Positions 57,407 through 64,000 of a stretch of 64,000 nt of DNA are shown one piece after another. Origin of the DNA: Fischerella sp. JS2 (GTDB taxonomy: Bacteria > Cyanobacteriota > Cyanobacteriia > Cyanobacteriales > Nostocaceae); contig NZ_CP135918.1 in NCBI RefSeq assembly GCF_032393985.1, forward strand, positions 1,240,001 to 1,304,000. The letters are read 5' to 3'. Below the pieces are notes generated by a model. It did no database searches and was not told where the DNA came from. It worked only from the letters and a program-made list of their open reading frames with translations. A program made the translations under genes and the position numbers. How positions within the stretch are numbered: position 1 is the stretch's first letter; each line of letters starts with the position of its first letter.

Positions 57407-57901
57407 CTACTTTTCATCATCATTAGTTTCGCGATCGCCATCACCAACTTCCTGAACTTGAATGCTACTCTGAGGACGCATGGCTTCATTTTTTTCGTCT
57501 TGTTGATTAGCATTCTCAGTGTAGAGAACCTTGCTGTTACCAACATCAACACTAACTTCTTGCTGACCAATTTTTACAGCATAAACTAAGTTACCATTTT
57601 CATTTTCCAGTTTAATGCTGTTAGCCTTAGCTCCTACGAATGCTTCAGCCGCCTGCTGTGCTTGTTGTGGTGTAATTTTAGCTAGAGTTTGCAGTTTATT
57701 TGCTTCTTGCTGTTCTTGTACATCATCGTTTGTTTCACCGTCGCCATCACTAGCTTCAGCAACTTGGGTTTTGCTGTGATCTTGACGCACAATTCCTACT
57801 GAAGATAGTGGTTGTTTTGCTCCCACAACTCGTGCTACTCCAGCAACTCCCAAACTCCCAACAAAAGCTGCGGTCAAAATGATTTTTGTTGAAGTTTTCA
57901 T
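57407..57901 (-). CDS. Exported PepSY-domain protein
   Basis: 164 residues. Signal peptide-like N-terminus (IILTAAFVGSLGVAGVARVVGA), then an acidic patch DGDGETNDD, a PepSY domain about 70-130 (ITPQQAQQAAEAFVGAKANSIKLENENGNLVYAVKI), and a second acidic patch GDGDRETNDD at the C-terminus. PepSY domains are often inhibitory or metal-handling modules in the periplasm. The duplicated acidic patches could bind divalent cations. First gene before DUF347; both face the two-component genes. Confidence 0.83.
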   Translation of the reverse strand: MKTSTKIILTAAFVGSLGVAGVARVVGAKQPLSSVGIVRQDHSKTQVAEASDGDGETNDDVQEQQEANKLQTLAKITPQQAQQAAEAFVGAKANSIKLENENGNLVYAVKIGQQEVSVDVGNSKVLYTENANQQDEKNEAMRPQSSIQVQEVGDGDRETNDDEK

Positions 57902-58236
57902 ACTTTTAAATCCCTTTCATTCTGGATTGGTATTTCCACAATAGGTAATAAAAGTCCAGAAATAGTCAAGATTAGGTAATCAATGCTTTGACCAAACTAA
58001 GCTATTAGCCAGAGAATAAATTCTCTGGCTACAGACAAGACAAATGGAAGATTTGAGAAGAACAAACCCCCAATTTGATCTATATAGGAATCCGGTTTGA
58101 TTATTGAAAAAATTTAAGTGTGTTCTCGCGGAGCGTAACGCACCAAAAACATAGAATGGTGCGTTACGCCAAGAGCTAACGCACCCTATGTATCTTTTCA
58201 AAAATCAAATAGTAGTCCTAATAGTCAATTATCAAA
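57902..58236. repeat. Intergenic stretch with GCGTAACGCACC palindrome
   Basis: GCGTAACGCACC at 58133-58144 and its perfect inverse at 58158-58169 with a 13-base loop, followed by a degenerate third arm (AGCTAACGCACC, 58174-58185). A copied intergenic palindrome. No gene is supported in this 335-bp stretch between cphA2 end and the PepSY gene; it may mark the cphA2 transcript end. Confidence 0.6.
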
Positions 58237-60147
58237 TCATAAAATAGTGCTAATTTCTTTCAAGTAAACCCTAGTTAGTGGTTCATCTTCTCCTAATTTA
58301 TACTCTTCAATTAAACCCTGACGATGAATTGAAATATTATCTCCTTTTCTAATCACGACTGTTGAGTTTTCAAAAACATCACGCATCAATATCATCTCAG
58401 TTTCTGTAGGATTATTCAATACTACTAAATTGCTGCGTTCATAAAACATTCCCTCTTGTTCTAAAATGTCATGTTGATATTCAGCAATTAACAAATCAAG
58501 CTTAGGATTACGCAACAACGTATAAACGTTGCTATTGTAATTTTGATGCAAAAATTTCTCAGAGCGATTAACAAAAACACCTCCACGACAAACAGCTCCT
58601 ATTGTCCAATTGGGATTTTGTAAAAGAATATGGTCAATAGTTTCTTGTAGTTCCTTCACAGATATTTGATTAAAAGTGATAATTGGGATTCTGGCATCAT
58701 CATTCGTACTAAAAAAGGTTTCCAAAATATACGCAGGTACATCTACACTTTCACCCACTGCCGGATTAAGATGCATTAAAATCCCAGGAGCAGCATTGAT
58801 TTCTAAAATCGCAAATTCACTTTCCTTCCATGATTGAGCAAGATTTTCGGAAATGACATCAATGCCCAGGCAAACTAATCGGAAGTGCTGAGCGACATCC
58901 TGTGCCAAGATAATATTATCCGGGTGAACATTGTGTGTGGCATTAATGCTTACACCACCAGCAGAAAGATTAGCAACTTTACGAAGATAAATAGTCTGAT
59001 CTCTGTCAATCACGCTATCTAATGACAAACCCTGTTCTTCTAGATATCTTTCCATCGCCTCATCGCGCTGAATTTTACTCATTGGCGAAGTGGGTGTATC
59101 TAAACGAGCGGGTTTACGATTTTCTTTTTCAATTAATTCATCAATTGTCGAATATCCATCACCAACAACTAATGCAGGGCGGCGTTCGGTAGCAGCAACA
59201 AATTTACCATTGACACATAGTAATCGGTAGTCTTTGCCACGAATACTTTTTTCTACAATGATACGGATCGGTTCATTTCCAGGAATGGCTTTGACTGCTC
59301 TCCAATAAGCAGCTTCTAAATCATCTTCATCTCGTATATCTGCTGTTACACCAATGCCTTTATGACCAACTACAGGCTTAATTGCTACTGGATAACCAAT
59401 TTCTTTTGCTAACTTCAAGGCTTCTTTTGCAGAGAAAACTATATCACCCTTGGGTACTGGAAAACCCAAGATTTTTAAGAATTCTTTGCAGTCATCTTTA
59501 CGGGTAGTAAAGTCTGAATCTAAGTGGCTATCACGATCAAATGTTGTCGCGACACCGCGAATTTGTTTTTTCCCGTATCCGTACTGGGTAAGTCTTTCTT
59601 CCCATATATGAAAAGTAGGAATTCCTTTTTTATAAGCTGTTCGCAATAAGGCATAAATTGTGGGACCACCGTAAGCAGATTGGCGGAATTTTCTTTGCAG
59701 TCCGCGTAATTGTTCCTCAAACTCAATATCATCGTCTCTAGTAATTGCTTCAAACCAATCCCAAATAAAATAAACTACAGACCGTGTTGTATCAGCGTGT
59801 AGGGATTGCACAGCAATTCTTGTATATCTACCATTAGGTTGAATACTCCAGTGGTCAAGATGCAAATCCATATCCAGCTTATTTACTTCCGACACAGTAC
59901 GGGCAAACAGCTGGGCATGGGAATCATAGCTTTCATCGCTTAGTCGCGGGTAGCGATCGCCAATCACTTCTATGTAATCTTCTAAAGCTAGCGATCGCCA
60001 AGGCTCAGTGCGAGCAAAATCAAATACTAGCGCCCCCGTATTTAAATAAGGGTTCGGCCCGATGTAGTGCTGAAAGTTGAAAAGATCGAAGGCATCTGTT
60101 TTTCTGGCATTAATGCGGACTGCATCGGTATTTTTATCTTGAACCAT
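58237..60147 (-). CDS. cphA2: CphA2-type cyanophycin synthetase
   Basis: 636 residues, versus about 870-900 in CphA1. N-terminal cyanophycin-synthetase domain about 1-165, ATP-grasp about 215-480 (GYPVAIKPVVGHKGIGVT, YRLLCVNGKFVAATERRPA, LEINAAPGILMHL), then a C-terminal remnant of the Mur-ligase domain. The P-loop GTNGKT of CphA1 is replaced by NQISVKEL, so the second active site is gone, while later motifs (IGAVCRGGVFV, AEYQHDILEQEG) remain recognisable. This is the pattern of CphA2 in nitrogen-fixing cyanobacteria, which polymerises beta-Asp-Arg dipeptides. Divergent from a small gene and cyanophycinase, fitting a recycling unit. Confidence 0.88.
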   Translation of the reverse strand: MVQDKNTDAVRINARKTDAFDLFNFQHYIGPNPYLNTGALVFDFARTEPWRSLALEDYIEVIGDRYPRLSDESYDSHAQLFARTVSEVNKLDMDLHLDHWSIQPNGRYTRIAVQSLHADTTRSVVYFIWDWFEAITRDDDIEFEEQLRGLQRKFRQSAYGGPTIYALLRTAYKKGIPTFHIWEERLTQYGYGKKQIRGVATTFDRDSHLDSDFTTRKDDCKEFLKILGFPVPKGDIVFSAKEALKLAKEIGYPVAIKPVVGHKGIGVTADIRDEDDLEAAYWRAVKAIPGNEPIRIIVEKSIRGKDYRLLCVNGKFVAATERRPALVVGDGYSTIDELIEKENRKPARLDTPTSPMSKIQRDEAMERYLEEQGLSLDSVIDRDQTIYLRKVANLSAGGVSINATHNVHPDNIILAQDVAQHFRLVCLGIDVISENLAQSWKESEFAILEINAAPGILMHLNPAVGESVDVPAYILETFFSTNDDARIPIITFNQISVKELQETIDHILLQNPNWTIGAVCRGGVFVNRSEKFLHQNYNSNVYTLLRNPKLDLLIAEYQHDILEQEGMFYERSNLVVLNNPTETEMILMRDVFENSTVVIRKGDNISIHRQGLIEEYKLGEDEPLTRVYLKEISTIL

Positions 60148-60304
60148 TTACTATATACCTTTAGCGAAACACTCTGGTGTCCTGATGCTAACTGACGTTT
60201 ACCAAGATTTATTGCTGAATCAATTGGTCAAATTTGCTGTGTAGCTAGGCATCAGTGTAACGCTATTGAGAAAATTTTTGAGCTATCCCAGGGTATAAAG
60301 GGGG

Positions 60305-60422
60305 GAAGTGGGGACCGGTGAGTCCCCCATGAGCGATTGCCGTAGACGCGCTTTACTCGGCTTCTGTAAAGTAAGGGTCCCCCGGCATAAAGAAAGAGGC
60401 GTTGGGGATTAAGGGCAATGGG
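60305..60422. repeat. Dispersed repeat family A, copy 3 (rearranged left part)
   Basis: The right part (60375-60422, from GGGTCCCCCGGCATAAAG) matches copies 1 and 2, but the left part differs and carries a TAGACGCGCTTTACTCGGC word, as if another short repeat had inserted or replaced it. Located in the divergent region between cphA2 and the 67-residue gene. Heptamers follow. Confidence 0.75.
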
Positions 60423-60424
60423 GA

Positions 60425-60545
60425 GTAGTGAACAACCACTAACCACTAACCACTAATGTACAGACGCGATGTTCCTCGCGTCTGTACCCGCTAACCACTA
60501 ACCACAAACTACTAACAATCAAGCACTAACTATTAACAAATAACA
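60425..60545. repeat. Heptamer run with family D palindrome, copy 3
   Basis: ACCACTAACCACTAA heptamers flank a perfect palindrome at 60458-60487: GTACAGACGCGA, 6-base loop TGTTCC, TCGCGTCTGTAC. This is the longest and most regular copy of the family also seen at 28461 and 53604. Confidence 0.8.
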
Positions 60546-60657
60546 TTATTTTATATACCCAATTACTTATAACCTTTGAAAGGTGCGATTTGATCCCCAA
60601 AAACATATAAATAATAAATGAACAAGTAAAATCAAAAAACTTAGGAGACAGCAGAGC

Positions 60658-60861
60658 ATGAATGTCACTAAAGATGCTCTCAGAAATGAAGTTCGCTATC
60701 TAGCTGAGGAGGCTTTTCACCGCAAGTTAATTTCTGGCTTCGGAGATGGACCAGATGTTAATGAATATCAAATAGTCTGTCAAGGAAAACCTAGACATTT
60801 ACCTTTGGAAGAAGCTCATTCTTTTTTAGTAAATCTGCTGTTTAACAACCAAGAGAATTAG
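60658..60861 (+). CDS. Small conserved-looking hypothetical protein
   Basis: 67 residues, with AGGAGAC about 9-15 bases before the ATG. Charged, probably one long helix (NEVRYLAEEAFHRKLISGFGDG) then a short strand-helix part (EYQIVCQGKPRHLPLEEAHSFLVNLLF). No membrane segment. It lies between cphA2 (divergent) and cphB (same strand, 206 bp downstream). Not recognised. The good ribosome site and codon use support it as a real gene. Confidence 0.68.
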   Translation: MNVTKDALRNEVRYLAEEAFHRKLISGFGDGPDVNEYQIVCQGKPRHLPLEEAHSFLVNLLFNNQEN

Positions 60862-60931
60862 ATTTTTTGTTCAAATTTCCACTGAGAACGTTTTTGTTAA
60901 ATCATCAAGTTACTCAGTTTTTAAGGTATTG

Positions 60932-60959
60932 TACTCCCGTATTGAACAGTGCGGGAGTA
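60932..60959. terminator. Hairpin between the small gene and cphB
   Basis: TACTCCCG and CGGGAGTA form a perfect 8-bp stem with a 12-base loop, 70 bp after the small gene's stop. No T-run follows, so termination is uncertain; it could be an attenuator or a protein site ahead of cphB. Confidence 0.4.
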
Positions 60960-61067
60960 TTGTCAACAGAGGTGAAATATAAATAATTATTAATTCTCAA
61001 GCAAAATTAGTAATTATTCGCTCATGTTTTTTGTTATTCATTCATACTCATCATACTCGGAGGCGCT

Positions 61068-61910
61068 ATGTCAGAAAGCCCAATTAAACGGCAGTTGGTG
61101 ATTATTGGGGGGGCAGAAGATAAGGAGGGAGACTGCCAAATCTTACGAGAGTTTGTCCGTCGTGCTGGGGGTACTAAAGCGCGAATTGTGATTATGACAG
61201 CAGCGACAGAACTACCCAGAGAAGTAGGAGAAAACTATATTAGAGTCTTCGAGCGGCTAGGAGCAGAAGATGTCCGCATAGTTGATACAGAAACTCGTGA
61301 AGATGGTTCTTCATTAACTGCTTTGGAAGCAATTAATAAGGCAACAGGAATATTTTTTACTGGCGGAGATCAAGCTAGGATTACTAGTATTCTTAAAGAT
61401 ACAGAAATAGATGCAGCTATTCACAAACGCTTTTCTGAAGGTATGGTAGTAGGAGGCACAAGTGCAGGAGCAGCTGTAATGCCAGATGTCATGATTGTAG
61501 AGGGCGATTCTGAGACAAATCCTCGCATTGAAATTGTGGATATGGGTCCCGGTTTAGGTTTTTTACCTGGGGTAGTAATTGATCAGCATTTCTCCCAAAG
61601 AGGACGTTTAGGACGGTTAATCTCAGCTCTAGCACAACAACCTGCGGTCTTAGGATTTGGTATTGATGAAAATACAGCGATGATTGTTATTGATAATCAG
61701 ATTGAAGTGATTGGAGAAGGCTCTGTAACAATTGTAGATGAATCAGAAGTCATACATAATAACGTTGACGAGATTTTGAAAGATGAGGCTTTAGCAATTT
61801 GTGGAGCAAGGCTACATATTTTGCCACATGGATATAAATTTGATTTGAAAACCCATAAACCAATTTTGAATGGTCAATCAGTATCGTTACAGCCAGCAAG
61901 TACGCAATAA
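61068..61910 (+). CDS. cphB: Cyanophycinase
   Basis: 280 residues; GGAGG precedes the ATG. Peptidase S51 family enzyme that hydrolyses cyanophycin to beta-Asp-Arg dipeptides. The catalytic serine is S132 in GGTSAGAAVM; H174 (IDQHFSQRGR) and E201 (GIDENTA) occupy the positions of the Synechocystis CphB triad. FFTGGDQARI is also family-typical. Full length and intact. Its dipeptide product is the substrate expected for the CphA2 encoded nearby. Confidence 0.95.
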   Translation: MSESPIKRQLVIIGGAEDKEGDCQILREFVRRAGGTKARIVIMTAATELPREVGENYIRVFERLGAEDVRIVDTETREDGSSLTALEAINKATGIFFTGGDQARITSILKDTEIDAAIHKRFSEGMVVGGTSAGAAVMPDVMIVEGDSETNPRIEIVDMGPGLGFLPGVVIDQHFSQRGRLGRLISALAQQPAVLGFGIDENTAMIVIDNQIEVIGEGSVTIVDESEVIHNNVDEILKDEALAICGARLHILPHGYKFDLKTHKPILNGQSVSLQPASTQ

Positions 61911-61945
61911 TAGACCTATCTTGAAAATGGGTATAAGGGATTAAT

Positions 61946-61976
61946 AAGTAAAAAGAAAGTATTTTTCTTTTTACTT
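61946..61976 (+). terminator. Likely terminator of cphB
   Basis: Perfect 13-bp inverted repeat AAGTAAAAAGAAA / TTTCTTTTTACTT with a 5-base loop, 35 bp after the cphB stop and followed by TTTACTTTTGC. A/T-rich stem but regular and well placed. Confidence 0.55.
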
Positions 61977-62008
61977 TTTACTTTTGCTTTGTTTAGTGAA
62001 GGTGTGGG

Positions 62009-62055
62009 AAGCCACTGCGGTGGACTCCTTTCCCAGCATAAAGAAAGAGGCGTCA
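62009..62055. repeat. Dispersed repeat family A, copy 4 (partial)
   Basis: CACTGCGGTGGACTCC then CCCAGCATAAAGAAAGAGGCGT matches the right-central part of family A with a few changes; the left and far right are lost. It sits downstream of cphB. The flanking sequence to 62221 has no gene. Confidence 0.7.
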
Positions 62056-62221
62056 CCTGGCGTTGTAGGGAAAGAGAAATTTTACTCCTTCATTATTAAC
62101 TTTGTTCATGGAGTCTCTTGCAAAAGTGACTTTTGCAAAATTTTGGTAAAGGGGTGCATGTTAAAGGTTAAAGTGTTTTTATTTTCCTTGCTCCCTACCC
62201 CTTTAACCTTTCCCCCAACTT

Positions 62222-63301
62222 TTAATAACCATCCACTGACCAATGGGGAGGGTCATTAGTCAGTTTGTATACACCATAAGATTCACCTACTTTCCATAAA
62301 GTTTTATTCAAAGCAGCATTACAAGGTTCACCAACGCTAATCATTCTACCGTTTTTATCCCTAATATTAATCTTGCCATCCCAGGTTACATTCCAGTCAA
62401 TTGCTAATCTTTGAATATGGCGAGAATTTAAAGATACAGGATTACCACCTACACCATAAGCTACTACCATATCTTTAGCAGCTTGTACTGAACCTGCATT
62501 GGTATAATGCACCCAATTAATATCAACTCCATTCATAGCTGGTACATATTGGGGGGATATTTCTTGGCGATTAATTCTAGCCGAATAATGCATTAGATAA
62601 GCACGTTCTTTAGGACGATGGGTAGCAGTAACAATCACCTGACAGCCAGCATCAATCAAAGCTTTTTGAAAGGCTTCTACTTTTTGACGAAACGGAGAAG
62701 CTAAATCAGCAATTAGCTTACTTGTAGGAAAATATTCAATCCAATGGGAACCACTCAGACGAAATCTTTGTGTTTTCGCATAAGTATTAAATATATCTAT
62801 TGCTTGAATAAAATTTGACCCTAGTTTTTGCTTAGTGGCATTGCTCAAAGCTTGTTCTAATTCACCACGTAGACGTACATCTCTTTTTTTATATGCTTCA
62901 GCTAATCCTTTGGTACTTATATTACCAAAATCACCATCTACTGTTAATGGGGGATTGAGTTGTGCTACCTGATTCAAACACTTTTGTAAATCCTTAACTT
63001 CTGTCTCGCCAAAGCCGAGATAATTCAGCAATGTACTAGCAGAAAGGTTAGGGATTTTAGCAATAAAACCTTGAGTAGCAGCTTTACTATATGTGTTATT
63101 ACCAACAATTCCATCAGCTTCTAAGCCATTTCTTTGTTGATAAATATGAGTAGCTTCTTCAGTGACTTTACCAAAGTCACCATCGACAGTTTGAATTGGA
63201 TATTCAGCTTCTTTTAAAAAGCTTTGCCACGCACTTACATAAATTCCATTAGAACCAATTCTGAGAACTGGTAATTTCAGTACAGTAATGTTAAAAGCCA
63301 T
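62222..63301 (-). CDS. Peptidoglycan-binding M15-like peptidase
   Basis: 359 residues from ATG 63301 (GGAGAAATCT-ATG). Two peptidoglycan-binding_1-type units about 10-70 (VDGDFGKVTEEATHIYQQRNGL) and 85-140 (LTVDGDFGNISTKGLAEAYK), then a C-terminal domain with the zinc-peptidase pattern of M15/VanY: H295-x6-D302 (SRHIQRLAID) and H353 (DPPHWS). Likely a D-Ala-D-Ala carboxypeptidase or endolysin-like L-Ala-D-Glu peptidase acting on peptidoglycan. No signal peptide is evident, which is odd for a wall enzyme and is phage-endolysin-like. Same direction as the amidase upstream. Confidence 0.75.
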   Translation of the reverse strand: MAFNITVLKLPVLRIGSNGIYVSAWQSFLKEAEYPIQTVDGDFGKVTEEATHIYQQRNGLEADGIVGNNTYSKAATQGFIAKIPNLSASTLLNYLGFGETEVKDLQKCLNQVAQLNPPLTVDGDFGNISTKGLAEAYKKRDVRLRGELEQALSNATKQKLGSNFIQAIDIFNTYAKTQRFRLSGSHWIEYFPTSKLIADLASPFRQKVEAFQKALIDAGCQVIVTATHRPKERAYLMHYSARINRQEISPQYVPAMNGVDINWVHYTNAGSVQAAKDMVVAYGVGGNPVSLNSRHIQRLAIDWNVTWDGKINIRDKNGRMISVGEPCNAALNKTLWKVGESYGVYKLTNDPPHWSVDGY

Positions 63302-63416
63302 AGATTTCTCCAATATAGTTATTAGTTAGTAGTTAGTAGATAAAAAAGACGCAAAGCTTCGCTAACCTATAGAGTTTTCTTGCCACTAACTACTAACCAT
63401 TAACCACTAACATTGA

Positions 63417-64000
63417 CTAACCAATTAATTTTTGCCAAGTAATAGGCCCGACAATTCCATCAGCAGTCAAACCATTTTGTTGCTGAAATCTCTTCATTGC
63501 TGCTTCTGTTTGTGGTCCATAAATACCATCAATTTCCACACCCAAGCGGAATTGCAAGTATCTGACAACTATACCACCTGCATGATTAACTCTAATAACT
63601 CGTTTCGCTAAAATTTGATTAATTGCATTCCAGGTAGTGTCTCCAGCAATTCCCGTCTGTTGAATGCCAACAATACTTTGAAATTTTTCTATTGCCGATT
63701 TAGTTGCAGCACCATTAACGCCATCCTCTAACAGAGACCTACCATTTTTATCGGTAATTTTGAGCCGATTTAAAGCTTTTTGCAATCTCTGGACAGTTGT
63801 ATCTGGATTTTCTTCTTCATCTGCTACAGGAGGTACAGGAGTAGTAGGTAATTGACCAGTTAATCCTTTGACGATCGCATTCGCCATTGCCTCTGGATTA
63901 TACAGATTCATGTCTTTTTGCGAGTCCACAAAACACCCTTCTACCAAAATTGCAGGCATATTGGTATTTTTGAGGACAAATAGGTGACTGCCATTTTTGA
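63417..64000 (-). CDS. N-acetylmuramoyl-L-alanine amidase, 5' part outside window
   Basis: The frame is open to the window end; 194 codons are visible. The N-terminal visible part is the end of an Amidase_3 domain: LFVLKNTNMPAILVEGCFVDS, where the Glu of VEG is the conserved catalytic/zinc-side residue. Two peptidoglycan-binding_1 domains follow (about the last 130 residues; VQRLQKALNRLKI ... and VVRYLQFRLGVEIDGIYG ... GLTADGIVGPITWQKL). Cleaves the amide bond between muramic acid and the stem peptide. Paired with the M15-like gene 115 bp downstream, both with the same wall-binding modules. Confidence 0.85.
   Translation of the reverse strand, partial: KNGSHLFVLKNTNMPAILVEGCFVDSQKDMNLYNPEAMANAIVKGLTGQLPTTPVPPVADEEENPDTTVQRLQKALNRLKITDKNGRSLLEDGVNGAATKSAIEKFQSIVGIQQTGIAGDTTWNAINQILAKRVIRVNHAGGIVVRYLQFRLGVEIDGIYGPQTEAAMKRFQQQNGLTADGIVGPITWQKLIG

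Noticed and set aside
58078-58201. Minus-strand 73-codon frame between the PepSY gene and cphA2
   Set aside because: It reads through the GCGTAACGCACC palindrome and has no coding features.

Overview
The window looks like chromosomal DNA of a filamentous, probably nitrogen-fixing cyanobacterium of the Nostocales type. The evidence is the frequent HIP1 octamer GCGATCGC, heptamer-type intergenic repeats (CTAACCA/TAGTTAG runs), sucrose synthase, a cyanophycin synthetase of the short CphA2 type next to cyanophycinase, SLH-porins, and many TPR/CHAT proteins. No rRNA, tRNA, CRISPR array or intact transposase was recognised. Genus-level placement is inference.

Layout. 1-5.1 kb: sugar metabolism, with a 5'-truncated sucrose synthase and a GH65 phosphorylase fused to beta-phosphoglucomutase. 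5.7-9.1 kb: small membrane and regulatory proteins (winged-helix-like protein, PsiE, PRC-barrel, TPR, DUF2237). 9.4-13.1 kb: a DUF3102-like protein, serC and moaA. 13.7-19.3 kb: a P2-type cation ATPase with a CxxC-less HMA-like N-terminus, flanked by a DUF5132-like membrane protein and a divergent MetK paralogue; a small membrane protein lies convergent to metK. 19.8-22.0 kb: a lipoprotein and an unrecognised membrane protein. 22.4-32.8 kb: a complete chemosensory array on the minus strand (two MCPs, hybrid CheA, CheB, CheR, double CheW) without a free CheY. 33.2-36.1 kb: a zinc-ribbon/PstS-like anchored binding protein and an SLH-OprB porin. 36.2-38.0 kb: a TauE/SafE exporter with a TauD-like dioxygenase. 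39-44 kb: acyltransferase, HEAT and TPR proteins, an unrecognised protein and a DUF218 protein. 44.7-48.9 kb: pstSCAB with a candidate Pho box. 49.2-53.4 kb: a membrane-anchored amidohydrolase and a lipoprotein CHAT-TPR protein. 53.6-57.9 kb: an OmpR/histidine-kinase pair facing a PepSY protein, an intact DUF347 protein and its decayed tandem copy. 58.2-61.9 kb: CphA2, a small protein and CphB. 62.2-64 kb: two peptidoglycan hydrolases, the last cut by the window end.

How genes work together. An inverting GH65 phosphorylase would release beta-glucose-1-phosphate, which its fused mutase would convert to glucose-6-phosphate. CphB would degrade cyanophycin to beta-Asp-Arg, the dipeptide that CphA2-type enzymes re-polymerise. 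PstSCAB, a second PstS-like protein and PsiE suggest attention to phosphate supply. The chemosensory array has the gene content of an alternative-function (Wsp-like) pathway rather than a CheY pathway.

Intergenic space is rich in dispersed repeats. At least four families can be traced by comparing the window with itself. One of these repeats appears to have become the coding linker of the GH65-mutase fusion. The best leads are that repeat-born fusion, the ATPase/DUF5132/divergent-MetK cluster, the double-nonsense DUF347 copy, and the repeat families, one copy of which sits inside the pst operon.
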